Shown in pieces: positions 1-7,777 of a DNA stretch of 64,000 bases (positions within the stretch are counted from its first letter, which is position 1; every line of letters starts with the position of its first letter). Origin of the DNA: Flavivirga spongiicola. GTDB taxonomy: Bacteria; Bacteroidota; Bacteroidia; Flavobacteriales; Flavobacteriaceae. The translations under genes were made by a program, and so were the position numbers. The notes under the pieces were generated by a model. It searched no databases. It was not told the origin of the DNA and saw only the letters and a program-made list of their open reading frames with translations. The stretch lies in the NCBI RefSeq assembly GCF_030540825.1, contig NZ_JAUOEO010000001.1, positions 965,001 through 1,029,000 of the forward strand. Direction: 5' to 3'.

Positions 1-796
1 TTACTACAGATTTTATAGAGATTGCCGCACCACCACGAGTATCGCCATCTAATTTTGTTAGTATAACACCATCAAAATTCAATACATCATTAAAGGATTT
101 TGCAGTGTTAACCGCATCTTGCCCTGTCATAGAATCTACAACAAACAATGTTTCTTGTGGTTGAATAGCCTTGTGAATGTTTGATATTTCGGTCATCATA
201 ACCTCATCAACAGCTAAACGACCTGCAGTATCAATAATGACTACATTATATCCATTAGCTTTTGCATGGGCAATACCTGCTTTAGAAATTGCAACAGGAT
301 CATTATTTCCTCTATCACTAAAAACCTCTACGCCTATTTGATCTCCAACAACATGCAATTGATCGATCGCAGCTGGACGATACACATCACAGGCCACTAA
401 TAATGGTTTTTTAGTTTTCTTATTTTTAAGATAATTAGCGAGTTTACCAGAAAAAGTAGTCTTACCAGAACCTTGTAAACCGGACATTAAAATAACACTT
501 GGCGTACCAGAAAGGTTAATACCTTCTGCATCACCTCCCATAAGTTCAGTTAACTCATCTTTTACGATTTTAACCATTAACTGACCTGGTTGTAATGTTG
601 TTAAAACATTTTGACCAAGCGCTTTTTCTTTAACTCTTTTGGTAAATTCTTTGGCTATTTTAAAATTAACATCGGCATCAAGCAAGGCACGACGAACTTC
701 CTTTAAAGTTTCAGCTACATTAACCTCTGTGATGCTTCCATGTCCTTTTAAAACGTGTAAGGCTTTATCTAATTTATCGCTTAAATTATTAAACAT
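1..796 (-). CDS. ffh: Signal recognition particle protein Ffh, N-terminal part (runs off the window)
   Basis: This is the GTPase of the signal recognition particle, which binds signal sequences of nascent membrane proteins and docks with FtsY at the inner membrane. The visible 265 residues begin MFNNLSDKLDKALHVLKGHG and comprise the helical N domain (about 1-90) and most of the G domain. The P-loop reads GLQGSGKTT, followed by the DTAGRL motif and TKLDGDTRGG. The rest of the G domain and the methionine-rich M domain lie beyond position 1. The ATG at 794-796 is preceded on the minus strand by a good -7 box (TAACTTTG). Nothing in the visible part looks damaged. Confidence 0.95.
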   Translation of the reverse strand, partial: MFNNLSDKLDKALHVLKGHGSITEVNVAETLKEVRRALLDADVNFKIAKEFTKRVKEKALGQNVLTTLQPGQLMVKIVKDELTELMGGDAEGINLSGTPSVILMSGLQGSGKTTFSGKLANYLKNKKTKKPLLVACDVYRPAAIDQLHVVGDQIGVEVFSDRGNNDPVAISKAGIAHAKANGYNVVIIDTAGRLAVDEVMMTEISNIHKAIQPQETLFVVDSMTGQDAVNTAKSFNDVLNFDGVILTKLDGDTRGGAAISIKSVV

Positions 797-821
797 AATT
801 TACTTTTAATTTTAAGAATGG

Positions 822-852
822 CAAAGTTAATGATTTGAAGCGTATTAATAAA
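822..852 (-). promoter_or_regulatory. Putative Bacteroidota-type promoter of ffh
   Basis: On the minus strand TTTA (849-852) is followed by a 19-nt spacer and TAACTTTG (822-829). This matches the Bacteroidota housekeeping pattern TTTG-N19-TAnnTTTG except for one base in the -33 box. It lies 26 nt before the ffh ATG. Confidence 0.55.
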
Positions 853-881
853 GTGGCTTATTATAAAAAATGGAATAAAAA

Positions 882-913
882 AAGGCTATCAAATTGTATA
901 ATTTGACAGCCTT
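882..913 (-). terminator. Rho-independent terminator of the surface lipoprotein gene
   Basis: A 13-bp stem (882-894 with 901-913, one G-U type mismatch) has a 6-nt loop. On the minus strand it is followed by a T-rich run (873-883). It lies 70 nt beyond the stop of the lipoprotein gene. Confidence 0.8.
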
Positions 914-985
914 ATAAAGGAAATATAGCTAATTAACCTAACTAACCGAAAGATAAGTTTTTCCTTTTTTTAATCAAAAACATAA

Positions 986-2737
986 TTATTCTTTCTTTTC
1001 AAGAACCAATATGCGTTCTATTGCACCACTGGCATTGTAATCTTTTAATTCAATTCTATTAGGAGAGATTTCTTTAATTCTCCACCTGTGGTTTAAGTCA
1101 TCAAATGGGGCATTATTTCCGAAAAACAATCCAAGATTTAAACCATCTTTTCTATATGATAACCAAGACCCGCTAAAAACACTCTCATTAGGATCGGTTA
1201 CTTTTACTCTACCCGTTTCAATAAAGTCTAAAGTGTACATAAAGAATTCTTCTGTTTTATTTACATCTCCATCTTCATATAAAGCTACTTCCCATTCACC
1301 AGTAATAAGTACATCATCAATATAATTTAAATCTTCATCAGTGTTAGGACAATGTCTCTCTAAGATCATTTTATTATTAGCATTTTCAAGTTTAATTAAA
1401 CCTGGCTCTAAGAATGTAATTAGCCATTCTAATTTTAAATCTGGCCTTCCTTCAAGGGTAATGCTTAAACCTATTCCAGCATTTCTTACTAATACTTCAT
1501 AAGTTCCTTCAACTAACTCACCGTTAACTCTAATTTTAACAACATTTTCTGGTAAAAACTTTAAAGGAGTCCCTATATAATCTTTTTCATTATCCGCACC
1601 ATCAACACTTAATCGTGCCACTCTCCATAAACATTCTTGTAAATAGTTTTCAACTCTTTCCTTAGTATGATCTATAACAACATCACAGTTTTTCTTCATG
1701 ATGATTCTGTTACCTCCAACTTCATAAAGTTTAATTTTACCATATTCAATATCATACACAACCCACTCTAAAGTAAAATCTGCCAGTGTATCAAATTCTA
1801 ACTTTAAAAGTGCTCCTCTATCTGTTACACGAGTACTCCATGTTCCTGTTAAAACATCTCCACCTCTTGCACGCATTACAACAACATTATCTTCTTTAAA
1901 GTTTAAAGCATACTCTTTATACTCTGCAGTATTATCCTGATTATTTCTTTTAAACTCATGAACAACCCAAGGGCATATTTTTAAATACTCATCTAAACGC
2001 TCTTTAGTAAAATCGTCATCACCATAATCATTATCATCATCTTCATCGCAAGTATCTTTTGCTTCTCTAATAGTGCTTTCTAATTCTTCATTATTATTTA
2101 CAACAGTAGTAGAACCATCTGCATAAATCATAGTCACAGGAAAATTAAGACTCGCGAAAACATCGCCTTCTTTTATACGCTTGATGAAACGGTGTAATTC
2201 TCTATCATTTTCAATGGTGATAACATCTATAACTTGAAATGATGTATCATAAACTGAAAAAGATATTGGGTATTGAAAATCAATACATTCAATATCATCA
2301 TCCGCTTCATTTTCACCTCTGCATTCTTCGATTAAATTTTCTAGGTCTTCACGATTATTAAGAACAATCTCTGAGTGATCGGCCAGAACAATAGTAATAG
2401 GGAAAACAATCTCTAGTTTGTCATCATCATCTTCAAACTTATTAAAGATCGCCTCAATGACTTTATAATCTTCTTTAGAATCAATAATAATTTCAAGACC
2501 ATTAACAATAACGGTTACTGGTAATTCAACAGACAAACAACTTGCTTTATCAATAATGTTATCCGCAGATCCGTCCTTAGCAGACGTGGCGCTAATAAAA
2601 CTTGTTAGCGTAGAATTAGCAACAAGAGCTTCACTTTCAGCAGGCGGTGTAATATCTATTACTTCGTCTTGACATGAAGTGAATAATAAAAAGGCAAAAA
2701 AAGGTATTAGTAATAATGTTCTCATTTTAGATTTCAT
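986..2737 (-). CDS. Repeat-built surface lipoprotein next to an ECF sigma factor
   Basis: Function unknown; predicted exported lipoprotein. The open frame reaches an ATG at 2761, but the ATG at 2737 (residue 9 of that frame) is preferred because a promoter-like element occupies 2773-2807 and the first ATG would leave almost no leader. The signal peptide ends in a lipobox, LLFTSC, and acidic residues (CQDEVID) follow the lipidated Cys, as is common for surface-exposed lipoproteins in this phylum. The N-terminal half holds four related units built on PVTVIVNG...NNxEDLExxI (long-frame residues about 77-105, 117-147, 159-193, 202-235), separated by acidic linkers. The C-terminal half has three lipocalin-like units of about 105 residues (255-360, 366-470, 480-590), each with W...GTW/GTY/GSW and L.W patterns. 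It is divergent from the sigma factor gene and shares a promoter-like motif with fecR, so it is probably a target of that sigma factor. Confidence 0.75.
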   Translation of the reverse strand: MKSKMRTLLLIPFFAFLLFTSCQDEVIDITPPAESEALVANSTLTSFISATSAKDGSADNIIDKASCLSVELPVTVIVNGLEIIIDSKEDYKVIEAIFNKFEDDDDKLEIVFPITIVLADHSEIVLNNREDLENLIEECRGENEADDDIECIDFQYPISFSVYDTSFQVIDVITIENDRELHRFIKRIKEGDVFASLNFPVTMIYADGSTTVVNNNEELESTIREAKDTCDEDDDNDYGDDDFTKERLDEYLKICPWVVHEFKRNNQDNTAEYKEYALNFKEDNVVVMRARGGDVLTGTWSTRVTDRGALLKLEFDTLADFTLEWVVYDIEYGKIKLYEVGGNRIIMKKNCDVVIDHTKERVENYLQECLWRVARLSVDGADNEKDYIGTPLKFLPENVVKIRVNGELVEGTYEVLVRNAGIGLSITLEGRPDLKLEWLITFLEPGLIKLENANNKMILERHCPNTDEDLNYIDDVLITGEWEVALYEDGDVNKTEEFFMYTLDFIETGRVKVTDPNESVFSGSWLSYRKDGLNLGLFFGNNAPFDDLNHRWRIKEISPNRIELKDYNASGAIERILVLEKKE

Positions 2738-2772
2738 GATATTTAATTTTGGGTTAAACATAGCTTTTTGAA

Positions 2773-2807
2773 TATAAAACAGGATAACTTTAAAAATTCC
2801 TACCCTG
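2773..2807 (-). promoter_or_regulatory. Putative ECF-sigma promoter upstream of the lipoprotein gene
   Basis: On the minus strand CAGGGTAGGAA (2797-2807) is followed by 14 nt and CTGTTTTATA (2773-2782). The same two blocks at the same spacing occur upstream of fecR at 3558-3592. The candidate reader is the ECF sigma factor encoded between them. Its position argues for translation from 2737 rather than 2761. Confidence 0.55.
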
Positions 2808-2852
2808 TGTTTTCTTTTTTTTTAATTTAGCTGCACTAACCACCAATAATAC

Positions 2853-3368
2853 ATGACGAAACAACTACATGAAAACATTTGCGAAGAGCGTATATTTTCC
2901 TCCATTTTTAATAAACATTCTAAAGATTTACATAACTTTCTATACTATAAGTTTGGCGAACTGCTAAACCCGAAAGACAAAGTGCAGGAAGCTTTTGTTA
3001 AACTTTGGGAAAACTGTGCAAAGATTTCTCCAGAGAAGGCAAAAAGTTTTGTGTTTACTACTGCCAATAATTTAATGCTAAATGAAACAGCACACCAAAA
3101 AGTTGTTTTAAAGCATCGGCAAATCAAACCTAAAATGTCTACCAATGAGAGTCCTGAATTTATAATGCAGGAGAATGAATATAACGATAAGCTACAAAAA
3201 GCACTGGCTAATTTAACCGAAGCACAGCGTGTTGCTTTTATGATGAATAGAGTTGAAGGAAAACGTTTTAAGGAAATTGCAGAACTTTTAGACATTTCTA
3301 CTAAAGCAGTTGAAAAACGTATTTATGGTGCTTTAGATAAATTACGGAAGGACATTAAAGAGTTGTAA
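2853..3368 (+). CDS. ECF RNA polymerase sigma-70 factor (FecI-like)
   Basis: Group 4 sigma factor of 171 residues that redirects RNA polymerase to a small regulon. Region 2 (about 15-85) contains HNFLYYKFGE, the VQEAFVKLWEN segment and the FVFTTANNL segment. Region 4 (about 115-168) contains LTEAQRVAFMMNRVEGKRFKEI followed by a helix-turn-helix, EIAELLDISTKAVEKRIY. The length is typical for the family. It is followed by a FecR-type anti-sigma factor and a TonB receptor with an STN domain, the classical arrangement of a cell-surface signalling system. The ATG at 2853 has no purine-rich ribosome site, as expected in this phylum. Divergent from the lipoprotein gene. Confidence 0.9.
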   Translation: MTKQLHENICEERIFSSIFNKHSKDLHNFLYYKFGELLNPKDKVQEAFVKLWENCAKISPEKAKSFVFTTANNLMLNETAHQKVVLKHRQIKPKMSTNESPEFIMQENEYNDKLQKALANLTEAQRVAFMMNRVEGKRFKEIAELLDISTKAVEKRIYGALDKLRKDIKEL

Positions 3369-3380
3369 CGTGGTTGTTAA

Positions 3381-3429
3381 TTGTTGGTTGTTGGTTGTTG
3401 GTTGTTGGTTGTTGGTTGTTGGTTGTTGG
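3381..3429. repeat. Heptanucleotide tandem array, TTGTTGG x7
   Basis: Seven perfect head-to-tail copies of TTGTTGG, starting 13 nt after the sigma factor stop codon and preceded by a degenerate copy. No spacers. One of several 7-nt arrays next to stop codons in this window. Confidence 0.98.
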
Positions 3430-3507
3430 GAAATTAAATTTTTGGAATTTGGTTTTTAGTTTTTGTATCTTTTATTTTCTCGCAAAGACGCAAAGCCGCT
3501 AAGTAAA

Positions 3508-3527
3508 ACTGAACACTGAACACTGAA
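3508..3527. repeat. Short 7-nt periodic repeat (ACTGAAC, about 2.9 copies)
   Basis: ACTGAAC ACTGAAC ACTGAA in the same intergenic gap as the TTGTTGG array. Just upstream at 3481-3497, CGCAAAGA/CGCAAAG forms a short 8-nt repeat. Confidence 0.85.
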
Positions 3528-3557
3528 ATTTAAGCTTTTTGAAAAAAAAATTAAAAT

Positions 3558-3592
3558 CAGGGTAGGAAAAAATAAAAGTTAACTGTTATATA
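3558..3592 (+). promoter_or_regulatory. Putative ECF-sigma promoter upstream of fecR
   Basis: CAGGGTAGGAA (3558-3568), 14 nt, CTGTTATATA (3583-3592), ending 15 nt before the fecR ATG. It matches the element upstream of the lipoprotein gene in sequence and spacing. This would make the anti-sigma/receptor operon self-activated by the sigma factor while the sigma gene has its own start. Confidence 0.55.
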
Positions 3593-3607
3593 GTTGTATA
3601 AGAAATC

Positions 3608-4504
3608 ATGAACAGAGAAATTTTAATATCGAAATGGCTAAATAACGATCTAAATGATCAGGAACTTGAAGCGTTTAAAATGCTTGAAGATTATGATGAT
3701 TTAGTGAAGTTAAACGAAGGCTTACAAGCTTTTAAAGTAGATGATTATAACACTTCTAAAGAACTAGATACTGTTTTAAACACTATTAAAAGCAGTAAAA
3801 AGCAATCAACTTATTGGTTTAAGCCATTAATGCGTGTTGCAGCCATACTTGCTATTTGTTTTGGCCTATATTATTACACGACTACTTTAGATACTACTAT
3901 AACTACGGAGTTTGCTCAAAAAACAACCATAGAATTACCAGATGCTTCTAGTGTCTCCTTAAATGCAAAATCATTATTAATATTCAATAAAAAAGATTGG
4001 AAACATCATAGAGAAGTAGAACTTAATGGTGAAGCCTTTTTTAAAGTTGCTAAAGGGTCATCATTTAAAGTAAAAACAAAAACAGGGCTTATTACTGTTT
4101 ACGGAACTCAATTTAATGTGAAACAATGGAACCATTATTTTGAGGTTATTTGCTACGAAGGTTTAGTTGGCGTTACTTACAATTCTCAAGAAAGAAAGTT
4201 AAATCCTGGTGACAGTTTTTTAATTATCGATGGGAAAATAATTGCTAAAGAAAAAGAAAACCGCTCACAGCCTTCGTGGTTAAGTAACGAAAGTACCTTT
4301 AAAAGTTCGCCTTATAAAACAGTTATCGCTGAATTTGAAAGACAATATGGCGTTGATATTACTTTAATGAATATTGATTCAGAGCAACTGTTTACAGGTA
4401 GTTTTGCTCATGATAATATAGATGTGGCTATAAAAGCAATTACCTTACCTTTACATGTAACTTATAGTAAAACAAACAATACTATAATATTAAAACGTGA
4501 ATAG
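3608..4504 (+). CDS. FecR-family anti-sigma factor
   Basis: Inner-membrane anti-sigma factor of 298 residues. The cytoplasmic N-terminal part (1-73) would bind the ECF sigma factor. A membrane segment follows at about 75-91 (VAAILAICFGLYYY). The periplasmic FecR domain (about 103-205) has the typical LPDASSVSLNAKS...REVELNGEAFFKVAK pattern, and a C-terminal domain (about 230-298, FKSSPYKTVIAEFERQYGVDI) has the form of DUF4974. It overlaps the receptor gene by 8 nt, implying translational coupling. By analogy with FecR/FecA, the periplasmic part would contact the receptor STN domain. Confidence 0.9.
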   Translation: MNREILISKWLNNDLNDQELEAFKMLEDYDDLVKLNEGLQAFKVDDYNTSKELDTVLNTIKSSKKQSTYWFKPLMRVAAILAICFGLYYYTTTLDTTITTEFAQKTTIELPDASSVSLNAKSLLIFNKKDWKHHREVELNGEAFFKVAKGSSFKVKTKTGLITVYGTQFNVKQWNHYFEVICYEGLVGVTYNSQERKLNPGDSFLIIDGKIIAKEKENRSQPSWLSNESTFKSSPYKTVIAEFERQYGVDITLMNIDSEQLFTGSFAHDNIDVAIKAITLPLHVTYSKTNNTIILKRE

Positions 4505-6845
4505 AAAAGGTATTCTTTCTCTTTTTTCTATATTATTTTTTTTGAATGTTACTAGCCTTAAAGCTCAAAGCATTCAAAAAGAAAAGCAATCACTTTTGGT
4601 TATTTTAAATACTCTTGAAGCACGTTACGACATCAGTTTTTCTTACGCAGACGAAACAATTAAAGATAAAGAAGTTGCCTTACCTAGTGAAGACTTAACT
4701 TTAGTTGCTCTCTTAGAATTTCTAAAAAAGAAAATCGAACTCGATTTTGAATTATTAGATAGTCGCTTCATAGCCATTAAACACTTGGAAAAAGAAAAGG
4801 GCGACTTCAGGGTACAAAAACTTAAAGAGGTTGTTGTTACTAATTACTTAACTAATGGTATTACCAAACTAAATGATGGTTCTATTACTATTAAACCTGA
4901 ATCTTTTGGCATTCTTCCTGGCTTGATAGAACCCGATGTTTTACAAACTATTCAAGCCCTTCCCGGTGTTTTAAGTGCAGATGAAAAGATATCTAATATA
5001 AATGTTAGAGGAGGTACGCACGATCAAAATTTATTATTATGGGACGGCATAAAAATGTATCAATCTGGACATTTTTTTGGACTCATTTCTGCCTTCAACC
5101 CACACACAACTAAACGCGTTAATGTGTACAAAAATGGTACTAGTGCTAAATATGGCGATGGTATTTCGAGTATTATAGATATAGAATTACCAGATGATAT
5201 TGATAACGAGTTTAAAGGTGGGATAGGTTTTAATTTGATTAATGCCGATGCTTATGCTAAAATTCCATTATCAAAAAAAACAGAACTGCAACTATCAACA
5301 CGCCGTTCTGTGACTGACCTGATTGTAACACCTACATATGACCAATACCTTAAACGTGTTTTTGAAGATTCAGATTTTAGCCAATCTAGTAACAATACCA
5401 TCTCTCAAAATGAGACGTTTTATTTTTATGATATTACAGCAAAGTTCTTATATGACATTTCTAAAAAAGACAAAATTAGATTTCATTTTTTTAACGTGAA
5501 TAACAACTTAAATTACGAAGAATTATTAAGTAATAATGATAGAAATGAAGCTTTAGACAGTGAACTATCACAACGAAATTCGGCCATTGGATTAACCTAT
5601 ACAAGAGACTGGACTAATAAACTTACAACAACGTATCAAGTCTATGTTTCTAATTATGATTTGGATGCTACAAATTTTGACGTTTTTAATGACCAGCGGC
5701 TCATTCAGGAAAACGAAGTATATGACGGTTCTTCAAAATTTGATATTAATTACAAGCACAATCGCCAATTAAAAATAAATGGCGGCTACCAATTCTCTGA
5801 AGTTGGTATTAGTAATTTAGAAGACGTTAACAACCCTGCTTTTAGAAGCTATATTAAAAATGTTATTAGAAGTCATGCTATTTATGCAGAAACATCGCTT
5901 TTATCGAATAATGCCAAAACCAATCTAAAAATAGGGGGTCGTTTAAATTATATAAACAAGTTCAAATTATTTTTAGCAGAACCTAGACTAAGATTTAGTC
6001 AACGTTTTTTAAATAATTTCAAATTCGAAGTATTAGGTGAATTTAAACATCAAACGACTTCTCAAATTATCGATTTGCAAAATGACTTTTTAGGCATTGA
6101 AAATCGTCGATGGGTATTATCAAATAATAATAGTGATAACATCGTTATTAATGATAAAACGATCTACCCTGTTCCAGTGGTAAAAAGCAAACAACTATCG
6201 GCTGGTGTTCATTATAACAAAAACAAATTATTAATTAGTGCCGAAGGTTATATAAAAAAAGTAGATGGTATTATCACAAGAAGTCAAGGGTTCCAAAACC
6301 AATTTCAATTTATAAACAGTATAGGTAGTTATGAAATTCAAGGATTAGATTTCTTATTAAACAAACAGTTTGGAAATATTATAAGCAGCTGGTTTTCTTA
6401 TTCTTATAGTAGTAACAATTATATATTCCCATCTCTAAACGATGGTAAAAAGTTTCCTAATAATGTAGATATCAGGCATACATTTTCTTTTGCCGGAACC
6501 TATACACAAAAGGCTATTAAATTAGCATTGGGACTCAATTGGCATTCTGGAAAACCTACTACACTTCCAGATACAAATGATAATCCAGATGATCGAGTTA
6601 TTACTTACACTGCTCCTAACAGCAGTAATTTAGATGATTATTTACGGGCAGATTGTTCAGCTACTTATGCTTTTAATATTTCTGATACTGCACGAGCAAC
6701 TCTTGGTGCATCCGTTTGGAATGTTTTAAATAAAAAAAATATTATAAATACGTATTATACTTTAGATGAAAATAATGAGATTAATACTGTTGAAAATGAG
6801 TCTTTGGGTATCACACCTAATATAAGTTTAAGAATCTATTTTTAA
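4497..6845 (+). CDS. TonB-dependent receptor with STN signalling domain
   Basis: Outer-membrane receptor of 782 residues. Signal peptide about 1-23, ending SLKAQ. The STN (secretin/TonB short N-terminal) domain lies at about 38-95 and is the part that signals to FecR. The plug at about 105-230 begins LKEVVVTNYL, with NVRGGTHDQNLLLWDGI and a segment ending ISSIIDIELP. The barrel ends in the usual aromatic residue (SLRIYF). It starts with GTG inside the end of fecR. There is no carboxypeptidase-like N-terminal domain and no SusD partner beside it, so it is not a SusC. The ligand is unknown; siderophore, metal complex or polymer cannot be told apart from sequence. Together with the sigma and anti-sigma genes it would form a trans-envelope regulator. 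Confidence 0.9.
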   Translation: MNRKGILSLFSILFFLNVTSLKAQSIQKEKQSLLVILNTLEARYDISFSYADETIKDKEVALPSEDLTLVALLEFLKKKIELDFELLDSRFIAIKHLEKEKGDFRVQKLKEVVVTNYLTNGITKLNDGSITIKPESFGILPGLIEPDVLQTIQALPGVLSADEKISNINVRGGTHDQNLLLWDGIKMYQSGHFFGLISAFNPHTTKRVNVYKNGTSAKYGDGISSIIDIELPDDIDNEFKGGIGFNLINADAYAKIPLSKKTELQLSTRRSVTDLIVTPTYDQYLKRVFEDSDFSQSSNNTISQNETFYFYDITAKFLYDISKKDKIRFHFFNVNNNLNYEELLSNNDRNEALDSELSQRNSAIGLTYTRDWTNKLTTTYQVYVSNYDLDATNFDVFNDQRLIQENEVYDGSSKFDINYKHNRQLKINGGYQFSEVGISNLEDVNNPAFRSYIKNVIRSHAIYAETSLLSNNAKTNLKIGGRLNYINKFKLFLAEPRLRFSQRFLNNFKFEVLGEFKHQTTSQIIDLQNDFLGIENRRWVLSNNNSDNIVINDKTIYPVPVVKSKQLSAGVHYNKNKLLISAEGYIKKVDGIITRSQGFQNQFQFINSIGSYEIQGLDFLLNKQFGNIISSWFSYSYSSNNYIFPSLNDGKKFPNNVDIRHTFSFAGTYTQKAIKLALGLNWHSGKPTTLPDTNDNPDDRVITYTAPNSSNLDDYLRADCSATYAFNISDTARATLGASVWNVLNKKNIINTYYTLDENNEINTVENESLGITPNISLRIYF

Positions 6846-6862
6846 ATGCTTATTTTTGTAAT

Positions 6863-7252
6863 ATGTTGTCCTTAAAAAGAATACAAAATATATTTAGCTA
6901 TCTCGTTTTACTAATTACTTTAGTATCGTTTTCGGGGTTTACAAGTATTTCTTCTAATTACGAAAAACCACAGATCGAACTTCCTGTTAGCAAATATAGA
7001 AGTAGTCAATCTACAGTAAAACAACATAACCCTTTTACTAAAAAGTTTAAAAAGTTTAAAAAAGTAGCATACAACCAGTATCTTGTTTTTAGTTTTAAGT
7101 CCTTACTAAACATCCATACTTTTAACTTTAATATTACTTTAAAATCTCAAAAAGAAACTATTTTACAGTTTGAGAATTACAACAATCTTCTAGAGCAAAA
7201 TCTTATTGCTCAAACACATACACGTAATTCTAAAAGCGTCTTCATAGAGTAA
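6863..7252 (+). CDS. Small exported or membrane-anchored protein of unknown function
   Basis: Protein of 129 residues that I do not recognise. It has a hydrophobic N-terminal segment (about 11-30, IFSYLVLLITLVSFSGFTSI) that could be a signal peptide or anchor. A basic stretch follows (FTKKFKKFKKVAYNQY, about 58-73), then a mixed Asn/Gln-rich tail. It starts 17 nt after the receptor stop, so it is probably cotranscribed. A TATTTTTG -7-like box at 6851-6858 is too close to the ATG to be confident of a separate promoter. It may belong to the signalling locus, but nothing in the sequence proves this. Confidence 0.55.
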   Translation: MLSLKRIQNIFSYLVLLITLVSFSGFTSISSNYEKPQIELPVSKYRSSQSTVKQHNPFTKKFKKFKKVAYNQYLVFSFKSLLNIHTFNFNITLKSQKETILQFENYNNLLEQNLIAQTHTRNSKSVFIE

Positions 7253-7347
7253 ATCATTCTACTACCTGTTGTCAACACTCTGGCAATATTTCAATTTAAT
7301 TTTTAATCTGTAACATCGTTTCGATGCTACATTTACTATTACCCATA

Positions 7348-7527
7348 ATGAAGACTTTAAAAAAGGCATTAAGGCTTTTCGCTTTAATACTCATGATCGC
7401 TTTGGCATCTGTATTACCTGTACCTATAACTTTTTATAAAAAAGATAACCTTCCTAAATATACTATTGAGCTTGTTGAAAAAAAAGATGATGATACTGAA
7501 AGTGAGGATATTAAAGAGGTTTTTTGA
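7348..7527 (+). CDS. Small hydrophobic protein with acidic C-terminal tail, unknown function
   Basis: The frame opens at an ATG at 7324, but the ATG at 7348 gives a more natural start (MKTLKKALRLFALILMIALA) and 59 residues. A single membrane or signal segment (about 8-25) is followed by PVPITFYKKDNLPKYTIELV and an acidic tail (KKDDDTESEDIKEV). The positive N-terminus suggests an N-in orientation with the acidic tail outside the cytoplasm. It lies about 70-95 nt after the preceding small gene on the same strand. No known domain is visible. Confidence 0.5.
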   Translation: MKTLKKALRLFALILMIALASVLPVPITFYKKDNLPKYTIELVEKKDDDTESEDIKEVF

Positions 7528-7541
7528 TTTTATCAAAAAAC
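7519..7541 (+). terminator. Weak AT-rich hairpin at the end of the small hydrophobic gene
   Basis: GTTTTTTGAT (7519-7528) pairs with ATCAAAAAAC (7532-7541) around a 3-nt loop and includes the stop codon. There is no T-run after it, so termination is uncertain. Confidence 0.3.
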
Positions 7542-7590
7542 AACTTGATTTAGTTTATTTTCAGCTAAATATTTACACCTTATTGAAAAT

Positions 7591-7759
7591 ATGAGTAGAA
7601 TATTAAAAGAAAGTCGAAGCTGTTATTATAGATGGCTTAGATACAGGTTTTCAAATTAAGTTTTATAAAAACGCCTTTAGACTCGTGAGTATTTATGTAT
7701 ATTTGGGTGTATATACACCCAATTATATATACACCAATGCACATATCCATACGTTGTAG
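7591..7759 (+). pseudogene. Candidate remnant of a broken gene
   Basis: A start-like ATG at 7591 opens MSRILKES, while a second frame open from 7607 reads KKVEAVIIDGLDTGFQIKFY and continues to a TAG at 7757-7759 without a start codon of its own. The second frame has protein-like composition over its first 25 codons. A frameshifted gene would explain both pieces. Its stop lies inside the GTTGTAGCC motif that borders the next module, as if that module had landed in it. Weak evidence; chance reading is possible. Confidence 0.2.
7703..7722. repeat. 20-bp perfect palindrome
   Basis: TTGGGTGTATATACACCCAA is fully self-complementary. A partial copy (TATATATACACC) follows at 7724-7735. It could be a dimeric regulator site or a hairpin. 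No gene assignment is possible. Confidence 0.9.
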
Positions 7760-7766
7760 CCAATTT
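7752..7766. repeat. Left copy of an inverted boundary motif (CGTTGTAGCCAATTT)
   Basis: Its reverse complement AAATTGGCTACAACG matches AAACTGGCTACAAC at 8417-8430 at 13 of 14 aligned positions. The two copies bracket the two-gene module between them. Confidence 0.7.
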
Positions 7767-7777
7767 GAAAAAAGCAT

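Noticed and set aside
2945..3295. 116-residue minus-strand frame opposite the sigma factor
   Set aside because: Fully antisense to a clear ECF sigma gene; Ser/Phe-rich composition typical of a shadow frame.
7324..7347. Upstream ATG of the small hydrophobic protein
   Set aside because: It adds MLHLLLPI before a normal-looking MKTLKK start; the internal ATG at 7348 is more typical of a signal or anchor sequence.
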